Assembly (NCBI GenBank): GCA_025056115.1
Contig: JANWVM010000013.1
Location: 11,110-52,141, forward strand
Reading direction: 5' to 3'
Source: Gloeomargarita sp. SKYG116
Lineage (GTDB): Bacteria > Cyanobacteriota > Cyanobacteriia > Gloeomargaritales > Gloeomargaritaceae
Length of the DNA stretch: 41,032 nucleotides
The position numbers and the translations under genes are program-made. Under the pieces are notes generated by a model. It saw nothing but the letters and a program-made list of their open reading frames with translations. It was not told the origin of the DNA and did no database searches. Of the stretch, positions 16,630 through 26,900 are shown piece after piece (positions within the stretch are counted from its first letter, which is position 1; the number at the start of each line of letters is the position of its first letter).

Positions 16630-17548
16630 GGGCCAGATACCATTCGTAAGTTTTTTCGATGCCTAGCGCCAAGGGCGTTTGGGCTTGCCACCCTAGGGCC
16701 TGGAGCCGGGAAATATCCAATAATTTGCGGGGTGTGCCGTCGGGTTTACTAGTGTCGTACACAATTTCCCCCTGATAACCCACGATTTTTTGTACAAGCG
16801 CCGCCAATTCCTTGATGCTCAAATCTTCACCAGTTCCTACATTGATAATTTCTGGGTCGTCGTAGTGTTGCATCAAAAAAATACAGGCATCGGCCAGGTC
16901 ATCCACGTAGAGAAATTCGCGCCGAGGCGTCCCTGTTCCCCAGACCGTCACTTGGGGTTGGCCTTGCACTTTGGCTTCGTGAAATTTACGGATCAAGGCG
17001 GGTAGGACGTGGGAGGTTTGCAAATCAAAGTTATCACCGGGGCCGTAAAGATTGGTGGGCATGGCGCAAATGGCTGACCAACCATATTGCTGCCGGTAGG
17101 CTTGACAAAGTTTAATCCCAGCAATTTTGGCCACCGCATACCACTGGTTCGTCGGTTCTAATGCCCCGGTGAGCAGGTATTCTTCCTTGATGGGCTGGGG
17201 AGCGAATTTGGGATAGATGCACGAAGAACCGAGAAACAGCAATTTTTTGACGCCGGTGCGAAAACTGTGGGCAATGACGTTAGTCTGAATTTGCAAATTG
17301 TCCTGGAGAAAATCAACTGGATAGGTGGCATTCGCTAAGATACCCCCGACTTTAGCTGCTGCGAGGAACACGTATTCCGGTTGCTGCTGGTCAAACCATC
17401 GCCGGACTGCTAGTTCATCTCGCAAATCCAATTCCTGGCGCGTGGCAGTTATGACGTTGGTATAACCCTGCTGTTGGAGTTGCCGGTAGATGGCTGAACC
17501 CACTAGACCCCGATGCCCTGCGACATAAATCCGGCTCTGTGGTTGCAT
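16604..17548 (-). CDS. fcl: GDP-L-fucose synthase
   Basis: NADPH-dependent epimerase/reductase that makes GDP-L-fucose from GDP-4-keto-6-deoxymannose for surface polysaccharides. The 314-aa product has a Rossmann start ([18 protein letters not shown]), an AAAKVGGI motif, the SSCIYP catalytic Ser region, YAVAKIAG (YxxxK), and the [13 protein letters not shown] and [14 protein letters not shown] motifs specific to this family. The partner GDP-mannose dehydratase (gmd) is not in the window. It lies close to the hps operon on the other strand, which may be only coincidence. The DUF2256-like gene overlaps its end. Confidence 0.94.
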   Translation of the reverse strand: MQPQSRIYVAGHRGLVGSAIYRQLQQQGYTNVITATRQELDLRDELAVRRWFDQQQPEYVFLAAAKVGGILANATYPVDFLQDNLQIQTNVIAHSFRTGVKKLLFLGSSCIYPKFAPQPIKEEYLLTGALEPTNQWYAVAKIAGIKLCQAYRQQYGWSAICAMPTNLYGPGDNFDLQTSHVLPALIRKFHEAKVQGQPQVTVWGTGTPRREFLYVDDLADACIFLMQHYDDPEIINVGTGEDLSIKELAALVQKIVGYQGEIVYDTSKPDGTPRKLLDISRLQALGWQAQTPLALGIEKTYEWYLAHAQGCTKA

Positions 17549-17629
17549 AGCCCCAAAACTGCGCGATTGCTTCGATCCTACCCCAAGCGCTTTGGTGTTA
17601 GGCTAAGAAAACGCAGGTCATTCGGTTGA

Positions 17630-18916
<1,287 letters not shown>

Positions 18917-18927
18917 GGGGTAAAACC

Positions 18928-19464
18928 ATGGACCATCTCCCGGCGATTTTGATTAGCTTGGTGGTGTTTATCGTTAGCGCGCTGGTGTTGCTCGGAGCGC
19001 AAGTGCTAGCCAATCTCCAGTCTGCTCCAGCCATCGCTGCGCCGGATGCTCCCCCTGCGGAAGAAAGCACGGTTGCACCAGCGACCGAGGTCACGCAGCG
19101 TCCCAGCACCACCCTAGACGACTGGATTATCACGCCATCGGGGTTGCGGTATCAGGAATTGCGACCAGGCAAGGGAGCGAGTCCCAAACGCGGCCAAACC
19201 GCCGTCGTGCATTACGTGGGCAAGCTGGCCGATGGGCAGGTCTTTGACAGTTCTTACGAGCGCAACCAACCCTTTCGTTTCCGAGTGGGCGTGGGACAGG
19301 TCATCAAGGGCTGGGATGAAGGCGTGGCGACGATGAAGGTGGGCGGCCAGCGGCGCTTGGAAATTCCCCCGGAACTGGGCTATGGGGCGCAAGGCGTCGG
19401 CGGCGTGATTCCCCCGAATGCCACCTTGTATTTCGACGTGGAGTTGCTGGCGATTCAGCCCTAG
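18928..19464 (+). CDS. FKBP-type peptidyl-prolyl isomerase, membrane-anchored or exported
   Basis: Peptidyl-prolyl cis-trans isomerase helping fold proteins outside the cytoplasm. The 178-aa product from ATG 18928 has a hydrophobic N-terminus (about residues 4-28) ending in Ala-rich sequence, a Pro/Ala/Glu linker, and an FKBP domain from about residue 75 (SGLRYQELRPGKG). The domain includes VHYVGKLADGQVFDSS, VGVGQVIKGWDEGVATMKVGG and IPPELGYG, with active-site aromatics visible. ATG 18913 overlaps the ahcY stop (ATGA). I prefer 18928 because GAGGGG lies about 6 nt before it. It probably faces the thylakoid lumen or periplasm. Its last 4 bp overlap the convergent GNAT-like gene. Confidence 0.9.
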   Translation: MDHLPAILISLVVFIVSALVLLGAQVLANLQSAPAIAAPDAPPAEESTVAPATEVTQRPSTTLDDWIITPSGLRYQELRPGKGASPKRGQTAVVHYVGKLADGQVFDSSYERNQPFRFRVGVGQVIKGWDEGVATMKVGGQRRLEIPPELGYGAQGVGGVIPPNATLYFDVELLAIQP

Positions 19465-20669
19465 TCTCCCTCGGTTTCTGGCGGGACGGATAAAGTCATA
19501 CCAGCAATTTGGGTCACGGGCGGTTCGCTCTTGAGGGGGATGTTTTCGTTAATGGCTTGAATCTCCTGAACCGTGTAAGCATTGGTCTGGTGAATGTACT
19601 CCGGCAGGATTGCCCCCAGGCGATGCGTGTAAAAGCGATGCAGGCTGAAGTTGGGCGTTGCCCAAAATCCCCGCCGTTTCTTGTGCCGTCCGCCAGCGCC
19701 TGGGTCAAACGTTTGGATGCCTTCGGTAATGGCCCAAGCAATGGGCGTGTAATAGCAGGTTTCAAAGTGCAAACAGTCAATTTCTTGCCAAGCCCCCCAG
19801 TAGCGCCCGTACAACTGCTGGTCTTTGCGGACACAGAAGGCCATGCCCACTGGCTCTTGGAACCCCTGTTCTGTACAAGCGACGCTAAAGACCAGCCGAT
19901 GCCGATAATCCCGCGCCAGACCCTGAAAAAATTTGCGGGTGAGGTACTTGCTGCCCCACAAAAACCGGTCGCAGGTGTGGCTGTACAAGTCATACATCAG
20001 GTTGCAAAAAGATTCGGGAATGTCCTTGCCCGTAAGCACCTGCATGTGGATACCCGCTTTCTGTACAGCTTGGCGTTCCCGTTTGATGTTGCGCCGCTGG
20101 TTGGCGTTGAAATGGGCGAGGTAATCCTCAAACGTCTGGTAATGCTGGTTTTGCCAGAGGTAGTGGTGGTGCAGCCAGCGGTGACAGCCCAACGCCGTCA
20201 TGGCTTCGCCCCAGGCCGGGTCCACAAACAAAAAATGGCAACTGGAAATGCCCTCCTGTTGGCAAAACCGGTCAATTGCCTCTAGGAACAGTTCATTTAC
20301 GTCTTCCCCCGGCGCAGCTAAAAACCGGTAACCCACCGCAGGCGTAAAGGGCGTCATCCCCACCAGCTTGGGGTAATAAGGCTCTCCCAGCCGATAAGCC
20401 AACTCAGCCCACTGGTGGTCAAAGACAAACTCGCCGTAGCTGTGCGCTTTGATATACAGGGGCGCCGCCGCTACTAAGGTTCCCCCGCGCCACAGGGTCA
20501 AGTGCCGAGGCAACCAGCCCGTCCGGGGAATGGCGCTGCCCGATGTTTCCAAATGGTTTAACCACTCCCACTCCAAAAACGGCGTTCCCAAGGGCAAAGC
20601 CAACGCATTCCACTGGGCCGCCGGCACCTCCCCCACACTTTTGACCCACCGCAGGGTATATCCACTCAT
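19461..20669 (-). CDS. GNAT/FemAB-like protein (COG3146 peptidogalycan-biosynthesis type)
   Basis: A 402-aa protein of the COG3146 family, which has two GNAT-like folds related to FemAB aminoacyl/acyl transferases. Distinct stretches are PFLEWEWLNHLETSGSA near the N-terminus, PAVGYRFL, CHFLFVD, RNIKRERQAV, and FDPGAGGRHKKRRGF, a conserved C-terminal signature. Length is usual for the family. There is no signal peptide. The substrate is unknown; "peptidogalycan" in database names is historical. It is monocistronic, convergent with the FKBP gene and divergent from the DUF3177-like gene. Confidence 0.85.
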   Translation of the reverse strand: MSGYTLRWVKSVGEVPAAQWNALALPLGTPFLEWEWLNHLETSGSAIPRTGWLPRHLTLWRGGTLVAAAPLYIKAHSYGEFVFDHQWAELAYRLGEPYYPKLVGMTPFTPAVGYRFLAAPGEDVNELFLEAIDRFCQQEGISSCHFLFVDPAWGEAMTALGCHRWLHHHYLWQNQHYQTFEDYLAHFNANQRRNIKRERQAVQKAGIHMQVLTGKDIPESFCNLMYDLYSHTCDRFLWGSKYLTRKFFQGLARDYRHRLVFSVACTEQGFQEPVGMAFCVRKDQQLYGRYWGAWQEIDCLHFETCYYTPIAWAITEGIQTFDPGAGGRHKKRRGFWATPNFSLHRFYTHRLGAILPEYIHQTNAYTVQEIQAINENIPLKSEPPVTQIAGMTLSVPPETEGD

Positions 20670-20783
20670 CTACGGCAATCTTTATATTTTTTTAATGTTT
20701 ACACTTCTTCATCCTATCGTGTCCGGGGCGGGGTCATGGGATTTGATTTAGACTAGGGTTTGGCGAAGCAATGGGCAACAACC

Positions 20784-21380
20784 ATGTCGCAGGAGCTGCT
20801 GACAACGCTGGTGTGGATGTATTACCGGGTGGCGGTGGTCTTTTACGTGTTGGTCCCATTGGGGTTGCTGGTCTGGGCGTGGGCGCAGCGGGCGCGGGCG
20901 ATTTTGACGTTGCTCAGCATCTACTGGCAAGTCTCCAGCCTGTTGATGATTACGGTGTATCTCCTGATTGGGGCATTGCCGATTGGCTTTCCCGTCTCGT
21001 TGCTGGCCCAGGTGCTACTGCCCACTTGCCTATGGTTTTGGGTGGACATCAACGAGGAAATTGCGGAGCGACCGGGGCTACTGGCCAGGGTCACGAGTAT
21101 CTGGCGCTGGATTGTCACCTGGGCGGCTAGTTTGGGGGCGGTGGCGATGCTGCCGTTTCTGCGCTGCGGGTTTTTGTCCTCGACGGCTCTGGTGGCAGAT
21201 GCGCAATGCCGGGTCTGGCTAGAAGCGCCCTGGGGCTATCGCGAGTTGTTCCACCGGAACGTCCCTGCAACGGACCTGGGATTCTGGGGTGTAGTTGGCC
21301 TGGCGGTCTATGGTTTGGCGCTCGCCTATTTCCTGCTGGTGCGTTTGGCAAAACAGGGACGGACAGCGCTTTCCCCTTAA
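20784..21380 (+). CDS. DUF3177-like integral membrane protein
   Basis: A cyanobacterial membrane protein of unknown function, 198 aa from ATG 20784 (MSQELLTTLVWMYYRVAVVF). An upstream in-frame TTG at 20760 is less likely. About five hydrophobic segments are visible (around residues 10-35, 45-65, 70-90, 110-130 and 170-192). Features I associate with DUF3177 are the MYYRVAVVFYVLVPLGLLVWA start and the loop WVDINEEIAERPG. It is followed 5 bp later by a small conserved gene, so the two form a likely operon. Confidence 0.72.
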   Translation: MSQELLTTLVWMYYRVAVVFYVLVPLGLLVWAWAQRARAILTLLSIYWQVSSLLMITVYLLIGALPIGFPVSLLAQVLLPTCLWFWVDINEEIAERPGLLARVTSIWRWIVTWAASLGAVAMLPFLRCGFLSSTALVADAQCRVWLEAPWGYRELFHRNVPATDLGFWGVVGLAVYGLALAYFLLVRLAKQGRTALSP

Positions 21381-21385
21381 AACCC

Positions 21386-21682
21386 ATGACCACGCCCATT
21401 GAACGCTTGGAAAACTACAGCCGTTCCCACCCCCGCGAGGTGCTGCGACTGACCGTGCGTGAGGGGGATGAAACGGGGGAAGTGCTGGTGTTTAAGGGCT
21501 TTAGCAGTTCCTTGACCTCGCCAACGGCATTTGACCCAGATGTGCCGGTGCTGTCGCCGGACGCCGAAATCCTATGGGTGGACCGGATTCAAGCGCCCTA
21601 TCACCCCCAGCACCTGCACTACCTGGAGCAGCACATCGCCTGGGATGAATTTGAACGGCGCTTGACCCAGATGGGATTTTGA
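21386..21682 (+). CDS. Small conserved cyanobacterial/plastid-type protein (DUF7734-like)
   Basis: A 98-aa soluble protein of unknown function starting with ATG 21386, 5 bp after the membrane protein gene. The segment EVLVFKGFSSSLTSPTAFDP, followed by DVPVLSPDAEI, is strongly conserved in homologs I recall from cyanobacteria and plant chloroplasts. The DUF7734 number is from memory. It has no signal or membrane segment. An in-frame upstream extension to 21206 lies inside the preceding gene in another frame and is not real. The last 182 bp lie opposite the C-terminal extension of the minus-strand DUF1643-like frame. Confidence 0.75.
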   Translation: MTTPIERLENYSRSHPREVLRLTVREGDETGEVLVFKGFSSSLTSPTAFDPDVPVLSPDAEILWVDRIQAPYHPQHLHYLEQHIAWDEFERRLTQMGF

Positions 21683-22178
21683 ATCGCTGGACATAACTTG
21701 TCATATCCAACGGCCTAAATTCCCTCCCGTAACCGACCCGCACGGGATGCCGGGGATGGCCTTGGCTCGTTAATGACCCGTAACGCCACCAGGAATAGCC
21801 AGACAGGCTGGGCCATAACGCCTGCAAACTTTGGCCTAAATAGGAGCGTTGCCCAATGCCGTTGCCCCAGGCGGCCCAAATACCGACCGGCGGCCAAAGC
21901 TGGACGACTTCTCGAATCCAAGCCCGATTCTCCTGTTGCCACTCCACCGGCAGCGTGGGCGGTAAATCGCGGGGATGGGGACACCGCAGCGGGCAGAGGT
22001 TCACCAGGATAAAACCATCAAAACCGGCCTGCTGCGTAAGACGCTGCACTTTGGTCACGGTAGGGTCTGCTTGGGTAGGCGTCGCCCGGCTGGGGTTAAG
22101 GCCCACGACGAGTAGAACCCGACGGCCTGATTGTCCCAGGGCAAACCGTAACCCGGCCCGCGCCACGTAAATGTCCAC
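21501..22178 (-). CDS. DUF1643 family protein with odd C-terminal extension
   Basis: Protein of unknown function. The DUF1643 core is clear: FALGQSGRRVLLVVGLNPS, then DPTVTKVQRLTQQAGFDGF, NLCPLRCPHPRDLP, and GHPRHP at the end of the domain. I start it at GTG 22178 (VDIYVARAG), 1 nt after the stop of the upstream PIN/TRAM gene; an ATG at 22211 would overlap that gene. After GHPRHP the frame continues for about 70 residues of low-complexity Arg/Pro/Gly-rich sequence, most of it antisense to the gene at 21386-21682. The extension may reflect a lost stop codon, so the true end of a functional protein is unsure. Confidence 0.72.
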   Translation of the reverse strand: MDIYVARAGLRFALGQSGRRVLLVVGLNPSRATPTQADPTVTKVQRLTQQAGFDGFILVNLCPLRCPHPRDLPPTLPVEWQQENRAWIREVVQLWPPVGIWAAWGNGIGQRSYLGQSLQALWPSLSGYSWWRYGSLTSQGHPRHPVRVGYGREFRPLDMTSYVQRFKIPSGSSAVQIHPRRCAAPGSAGAGGDRALESGPPIGFRRPATAPAHLGQMPLARSRNC

Positions 22179-22179
22179 G

Positions 22180-23262
22180 CTATGTTTTGAGGGAGGTCTT
22201 AGGCCGGGCAAAAATCATGCGCCCTGCACTCGTCTGCAATGCGCCCGTCACCACCACTGGCAATTGGTCGCCAATATGCGCCCGGCCTTGCTCCACCACC
22301 ACCATCGTGCCGTCTTCTAGATACCCGACGCCTTGGCTCGGCTCCTTGCCTTCCTTGAGAATCTTCAGGTCGAGTGTATCCCCCGGTTGATAGAGAACCC
22401 GCAGCGCCTGGGCCAGGTCGTTGATGTTCAACACCCGCACCCCCTGTACAGTCGCCACCTGGTTCAGCCCGTAGTCGTTGGTGAGCAACATCGCGTTGAG
22501 TTCTTGGGCCAGCCGCACCAGCTTGGCATCCACCGTCTCCAGGTCGGGGTAGTCAGCGCTGTGAATCACCAGCCGCTGGGAGTAATTCTGTTGCAACCGC
22601 TTGAGCAATTCCAACCCCTTGCGTCCCCGACTGCGGCGCTGGTCATTGCTGCTGTCAGCCAAGGCCTGCAACTCCGCCAGCACAAATCGCGGTACAATCA
22701 GTTGACCTTCCAAAAACTGCGTCGCCAGGATTGGCTCAATTCGCCCATCAATAATCACACTGCTGTCGAGAATCTTACTGGCTGCCGGCTGCAACGTTCC
22801 CTCTGCTAACAACATCGATTGCACGCTATTAGGGCTAATCAAGCGCAACAGCGAGGGGCCGTGGGTGTCCGCTACCGACATCCCCACATAACTCAAAGCC
22901 AAGCTCGTCACGACCGCCGCTAGCGGCTTCAACCAGCCCAATCCTGCAGGAATCGGTAGCACAAACAGGGGCGCCAGGAGCAAATTCGCCACCAGCAACC
23001 CCAGCACCAGTCCGACTGCCCGCGTCAATACCAGTTCAATCGGCCACTGCCGCAACTGTCGTTCCAAGCGTCGGTAAGCCCCCTGCACCATCACACCCAC
23101 TGGCAAGCCCACAATCAAGGCGGCAAAACCACTGAGCACCCACCGCAGGCCCAACACATTCTGTACTGGCTCCAGGGTCTCTGGGGGCAGCCATTCCACA
23201 CTCTGAAAGCCCAGCGCCCCGGCCACCAGAATTACTGAGACGATGATTACCAAATCAAGCAT
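22180..23262 (-). CDS. PIN/TRAM domain membrane protein (YacL-like)
   Basis: A 360-aa protein with four N-terminal transmembrane segments (about residues 3-20, 40-62, 85-105 and 110-130), a PIN nuclease domain starting at KILDSSVIIDGRI with acidic residues in VPRFVLAELQALAD, LETVDAKLVRLAQ and LLTNDYGLN, and a C-terminal TRAM domain (GVGYLEDGTMVVVEQGR). Known as YacL in Bacillus. It is likely an RNA-directed nuclease, but its targets are unknown. It follows panC-cmk by 30 bp and is followed by the DUF1643-like gene in the same minus-strand operon. Confidence 0.92.
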   Translation of the reverse strand: MLDLVIIVSVILVAGALGFQSVEWLPPETLEPVQNVLGLRWVLSGFAALIVGLPVGVMVQGAYRRLERQLRQWPIELVLTRAVGLVLGLLVANLLLAPLFVLPIPAGLGWLKPLAAVVTSLALSYVGMSVADTHGPSLLRLISPNSVQSMLLAEGTLQPAASKILDSSVIIDGRIEPILATQFLEGQLIVPRFVLAELQALADSSNDQRRSRGRKGLELLKRLQQNYSQRLVIHSADYPDLETVDAKLVRLAQELNAMLLTNDYGLNQVATVQGVRVLNINDLAQALRVLYQPGDTLDLKILKEGKEPSQGVGYLEDGTMVVVEQGRAHIGDQLPVVVTGALQTSAGRMIFARPKTSLKT

Positions 23263-23292
23263 ACTGCCAGAGCTGGCGTGGCTCGTATCCCA

Positions 23293-24798
23293 TTATAGCC
23301 CCACCGTTTTCTGCCAGACGGCGACAATCCGCTCCACCACGTCCTGAATGGTCAAACCGTCGGAATTAATCACAACGGCATCCGGTGCTTGGCGTAGGGG
23401 AGAAACCGCCCGTTGACTGTCTTGGGCATCCCGTTGGGCAATCGCCTCGGCAATTGCTGCTAGGTCCACATCGGTCACCCCTTGCTGCTGCAATTCCCGC
23501 CAGCGGCGCTGCGCCCGTTCCTGCACCGACGCCGTTAAAAAAATCTTCACCTCCGCATCGGGAAACACGGTTGTGCCGATGTCCCGCCCTTCCATCACCA
23601 TTCCCCCCTGTTGCCCGTATCGCCGCTGGATATTGAGCAATACCTGTCGCACCGCCGGTTGGGCCGCCACCTGAGACACGACCTGGGTCACGGCTGGAGT
23701 GCGAATCCAGTCAGTGCAATCTTCCCCATTCACATACACCCGCAACTCCGGCTGCCAGCGCAACTCCAACTGCAATTGGGCCACTAATTCCGCCACTGCT
23801 ACCTGGTCTGCCGGTGCAATCCCTGCCCGCAGGACGGCCCAGGTCACTGCCCGGTACAAGGCGCCCGTATCCAAATACGTCAACCCCAGGCGTTGCGCCA
23901 CTAACCGCGATACGGTGGATTTCCCAGCCCCCGCCGGCCCATCAATGGCCACCACCGGCGACCGGCACTTGAGCCACACATTGTCAATCAACCGTACCCC
24001 TGCCAACCACACCGCCACCGCCAAGATGCCCTCCGTTTCCACCACCGTCAGGGGCTGCAAAGTCGTTGCGTCCACGAGTTCCAAGTATTGGACAGTCAAC
24101 GCGGGTTCCTGGGCTAATTCCGCCTGCACTGCCGCCAGCAAGGTCGCTGCCTGCCGTTCCCCCTGCCGGAAGAGGGTTTCTGCCCGTTGGAGTCCCCGGT
24201 AAATACAGGCTGCCCGCTGCCGCGCCTCTCCAGCCAGATAGGCATTGCGCGAGCTGTAGGCCAGTCCATCCGGTTCACGCACGGTCGGGATCACCCGCAC
24301 CTGCACGCCCAGTTGCAAATCCTGGATAACCTGCCGCAAAATCACGACTTGTTGGGCATCTTTTTGTCCCAGGTAGAGCGTTTTCGGGCGCACCAGTTGT
24401 AATAACAACGTCACAATCGTCGCTACGCCAGTGAAATGTCCAGGGCGATGGGGGCCACACAAATGCTGGGTCAAGCGAGGCGGGGGCACCACCTGGGTCA
24501 ACTCCCCTGACCCTAGCAATTCCGCTACTGTTGGCGCAAAAACAATATCCACCCCCAATTGCTCACACAGGGCTAGGTCGGCATCGAGGGTGCGGGGGTA
24601 GCGGTCGTAGTCCTCCTGCGGGCCAAATTGCAGTGGGTTCACAAAAATGCTCACAACCGTCACAGCATGTTCCCGACGAGACGCCTGTACCAGCGCGACA
24701 TGGCCGGGATGCAAGGCGCCCATGGTCGGCACAAAACCTACATCCTGCTGGTTAGCCAACGCTGTGCGCAAACCCGCTCGGGTCCGAACCAAACGCAC
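23293..24798 (-). CDS. panC/cmk: Bifunctional pantoate-beta-alanine ligase/cytidylate kinase
   Basis: A 501-aa fusion typical of cyanobacteria. The N-terminal half (about 1-270) is pantothenate synthetase: FVPTMGALHPGHVALV, FVNPLQFGPQEDYDRYPRT, LYLGQKDAQQ and SSRNAYL. The C-terminal half (about 280-501) is CMP kinase: VAIDGPAGAGKSTVSRLVAQ (P-loop), YLDTGALYRAVTWA and MEGRDIGTTVFPDAEVKIFL. It therefore joins a coenzyme A step to pyrimidine nucleotide recycling. The start is GTG 24798, 1 nt after the stop of rlpA, so translation is probably coupled. Both active sites look complete. Confidence 0.96.
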   Translation of the reverse strand: MRLVRTRAGLRTALANQQDVGFVPTMGALHPGHVALVQASRREHAVTVVSIFVNPLQFGPQEDYDRYPRTLDADLALCEQLGVDIVFAPTVAELLGSGELTQVVPPPRLTQHLCGPHRPGHFTGVATIVTLLLQLVRPKTLYLGQKDAQQVVILRQVIQDLQLGVQVRVIPTVREPDGLAYSSRNAYLAGEARQRAACIYRGLQRAETLFRQGERQAATLLAAVQAELAQEPALTVQYLELVDATTLQPLTVVETEGILAVAVWLAGVRLIDNVWLKCRSPVVAIDGPAGAGKSTVSRLVAQRLGLTYLDTGALYRAVTWAVLRAGIAPADQVAVAELVAQLQLELRWQPELRVYVNGEDCTDWIRTPAVTQVVSQVAAQPAVRQVLLNIQRRYGQQGGMVMEGRDIGTTVFPDAEVKIFLTASVQERAQRRWRELQQQGVTDVDLAAIAEAIAQRDAQDSQRAVSPLRQAPDAVVINSDGLTIQDVVERIVAVWQKTVGL

Positions 24799-24799
24799 C

Positions 24800-25705
24800 T
24801 TACGGTTCCAATACCTCCAAACGTACGGGCGCCGTTCCCATCTGGATCAAACCAAGGATTCGCGCAGCTCTGGCGGAAATATCAATCTCCCGTCCCGGCA
24901 AATGGGGTCCCCGGTCGTTGATCCGCACCACCACCGAACGGCCATTGCGCAAATTGGTCACCCGCACCCGCGTGCCGAATGGTAACGTGCGATGGGCGGC
25001 TGTGAGGTCTTGCGGATTAAAGGGTTCACCGCTGGCAGTCCGCTGTCCCCGGAACTCTGACCCGTACCAGGATGCCCAACCCCGCAGTACGGCCCGTACG
25101 GACCCCACCGCTGCTGACCAGACCCGTTGGGGCGAGAACGGTTGATTCGCAGGCGTCGCTACCGCTGTCAAGGGGGGAGCGTTCCCCAATCGCAGGCGCA
25201 GACGATTCGTCATCTGTAGCGCATTTTGCACCGGATCGGCGCTGGCCCCGTCAAACGTCACTGATGGGTCAAAATGGAGCAACCGCTCATGGCGATACTG
25301 TAACCAGAGTTGCTGGCGCTCGTCCATGACCACCTGTAAATCCTTCGCATCCCAGCGCTGTTGCAGCAGCCGGTGCAAGCGCGCAATGAATTGGGTCGCC
25401 GGTAGGAGGGGGTCGCCGCCGCTGGGTTGCGCATTGGCGACTTTCACCCCTGCATCTGCCACGACCCCTGATGTCCGCCCCACAAACGTCAAAATCGGGA
25501 TGTTATGCACCAGCACTGTGGCCGCCGGTTGACCATTGAGGGTGTGGGGATAAACCCGTAGTGTTGGCGCAGCTGCCGGCGTCCGCTCACCCACCTTGAA
25601 AACTTCACTGCGGCCCGGCAAGGCAGGAACATTCCACAGCACACCAGCGACTAAAGAAGTCAGCGTAGCCATGTGCAGAACTTTGTTTCTGGGCGCGTTG
25701 GGCAT
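24800..25705 (-). CDS. rlpA: RlpA-like septal ring lytic transglycosylase
   Basis: An exported 301-aa protein with a double-psi beta-barrel domain at the C-terminus (about residues 205-300): GWASWYGSEFRGQRTASGEP, LTAAHRTLPFGTRVRVTN, VVVRINDRGP and REIDISARAARILG. The catalytic Asp of RINDRGP and the folding motifs are present. Residues 1-31 form a plausible signal peptide (HMATLTSLVAGVLWNVPALPG). The middle 170 residues are unassigned. GAGGAG gives a good ribosome site. First gene of a minus-strand operon rlpA, panC-cmk, PIN/TRAM, DUF1643. The enzyme cuts glycan strands lacking stem peptides in known family members; here that is inferred. Confidence 0.9.
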   Translation of the reverse strand: MPNAPRNKVLHMATLTSLVAGVLWNVPALPGRSEVFKVGERTPAAAPTLRVYPHTLNGQPAATVLVHNIPILTFVGRTSGVVADAGVKVANAQPSGGDPLLPATQFIARLHRLLQQRWDAKDLQVVMDERQQLWLQYRHERLLHFDPSVTFDGASADPVQNALQMTNRLRLRLGNAPPLTAVATPANQPFSPQRVWSAAVGSVRAVLRGWASWYGSEFRGQRTASGEPFNPQDLTAAHRTLPFGTRVRVTNLRNGRSVVVRINDRGPHLPGREIDISARAARILGLIQMGTAPVRLEVLEP

Positions 25706-25841
25706 CGTTCACTCCTCACAACCCTCAACGATTGCCTCGAAGCAGGCGGCACGCTTGGCGTTGGGCGCACTTCGTGGCAGAGTGAAAAGGTAGTCCTCAC
25801 AGACTTTAACAGATTCGTACAAACCTGCACAAGCCCAACCC

Positions 25842-26870
25842 ATGGATTACCGCGCCGCCGGAGTGGATTTAGCAGGAGCACGGGCGTTTGTCGAGGCCAT
25901 TCGTCCTGCCGTCGAACGCACGCGCATCCCTGGCGTTTTAGGCGGCATTGGCGGCTTCGGGGGATATTTTCAACTGCCAGCTGGTTATCGAGAACCGGTT
26001 CTAGTCGCCGGGACAGACGGGGTGGGAACCAAACTAAAGTTGGCGCAACTCCTCAACCGTCACGACACGATTGGCATTGACCTGGTGGCTATGTGCGTCA
26101 ATGACGTGCTCACCAGCAATGCGCGACCCTTGTTTTTCCTGGACTACATCGCCACAGGGGTCCTTGACCGGGAAACGCTGGCGGCGGTGGTGCAGGGTAT
26201 CGCCGAAGGGTGCCGGCAAAGTGGCTGTGCACTCCTAGGGGGAGAAACCGCCGAAATGCCAGGGTTCTATGGGCCGGGGGTTTATGATTTGGCTGGGTTT
26301 TGTGTAGGGGTGGTGGAACGGCAGGAATTGCTGAACGGTAGCCAGGTGCAGGTTGGGGATGTTGCCATTGGTTTGGCCAGCAGTGGCGTTCACAGCAACG
26401 GTTACAGCCTGGTGCGTAAAATTTTGACCAACTTGGCAGGCGATGAAACCCAAATACCGGCGGTTTTGGCCGAGACACCCCCAGAACTGGCAGGTCAACG
26501 TTTAGGCGAAGTGTTATTAACACCCACCGTCATCTACGTTCCAGCGGTGCAGGCGTTGCGAGCAGCCGGAGTTGACATTCACGGTATGGCCCACATCACC
26601 GGCGGCGGCTTGCCCGAAAATCTCCCCCGGTGCCTGGGTCCCCATCAGCACATCGAAATCCAATGGCAAAATTGGTCCTGGCCAGGGATTTTTCAGTGGA
26701 TCGCTCAGCAGGGCCACGTCCCGGAGGCTGCCATGCGGGAAACGTTTAACTTGGGGATTGGCTATGTGGTGGTCGTGCCCCCAGACCAGGTAACTCTAGC
26801 GCAGGCCACCCTCGCTCGCCTGGGTTTAGAGACGTATATAATTGGGGAGGTGACGCCCCAAAATCCCTAG
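25842..26870 (+). CDS. purM: Phosphoribosylformylglycinamidine cyclo-ligase (AIR synthetase)
   Basis: Cytosolic enzyme of purine synthesis that closes the imidazole ring using ATP to form 5-aminoimidazole ribotide. The 342-aa length is standard. Motifs: [32 protein letters not shown] (ATP binding), [45 protein letters not shown] and [16 protein letters not shown]. It is divergent from rlpA across a 136-bp gap; no strong promoter pair could be picked there by eye. tldD follows on the same strand 30 bp later. Confidence 0.97.
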   Translation: MDYRAAGVDLAGARAFVEAIRPAVERTRIPGVLGGIGGFGGYFQLPAGYREPVLVAGTDGVGTKLKLAQLLNRHDTIGIDLVAMCVNDVLTSNARPLFFLDYIATGVLDRETLAAVVQGIAEGCRQSGCALLGGETAEMPGFYGPGVYDLAGFCVGVVERQELLNGSQVQVGDVAIGLASSGVHSNGYSLVRKILTNLAGDETQIPAVLAETPPELAGQRLGEVLLTPTVIYVPAVQALRAAGVDIHGMAHITGGGLPENLPRCLGPHQHIEIQWQNWSWPGIFQWIAQQGHVPEAAMRETFNLGIGYVVVVPPDQVTLAQATLARLGLETYIIGEVTPQNP

Positions 26871-26900
26871 CCAGCGGGTGTTCGCCGCCTGAAAATCCCC

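Noticed and set aside
19509-20285. 258-aa plus-strand frame opposite the GNAT-like gene
   Set aside because: Long only because of GC-rich codon use on the other strand; the minus-strand protein has clear family motifs and this one does not.
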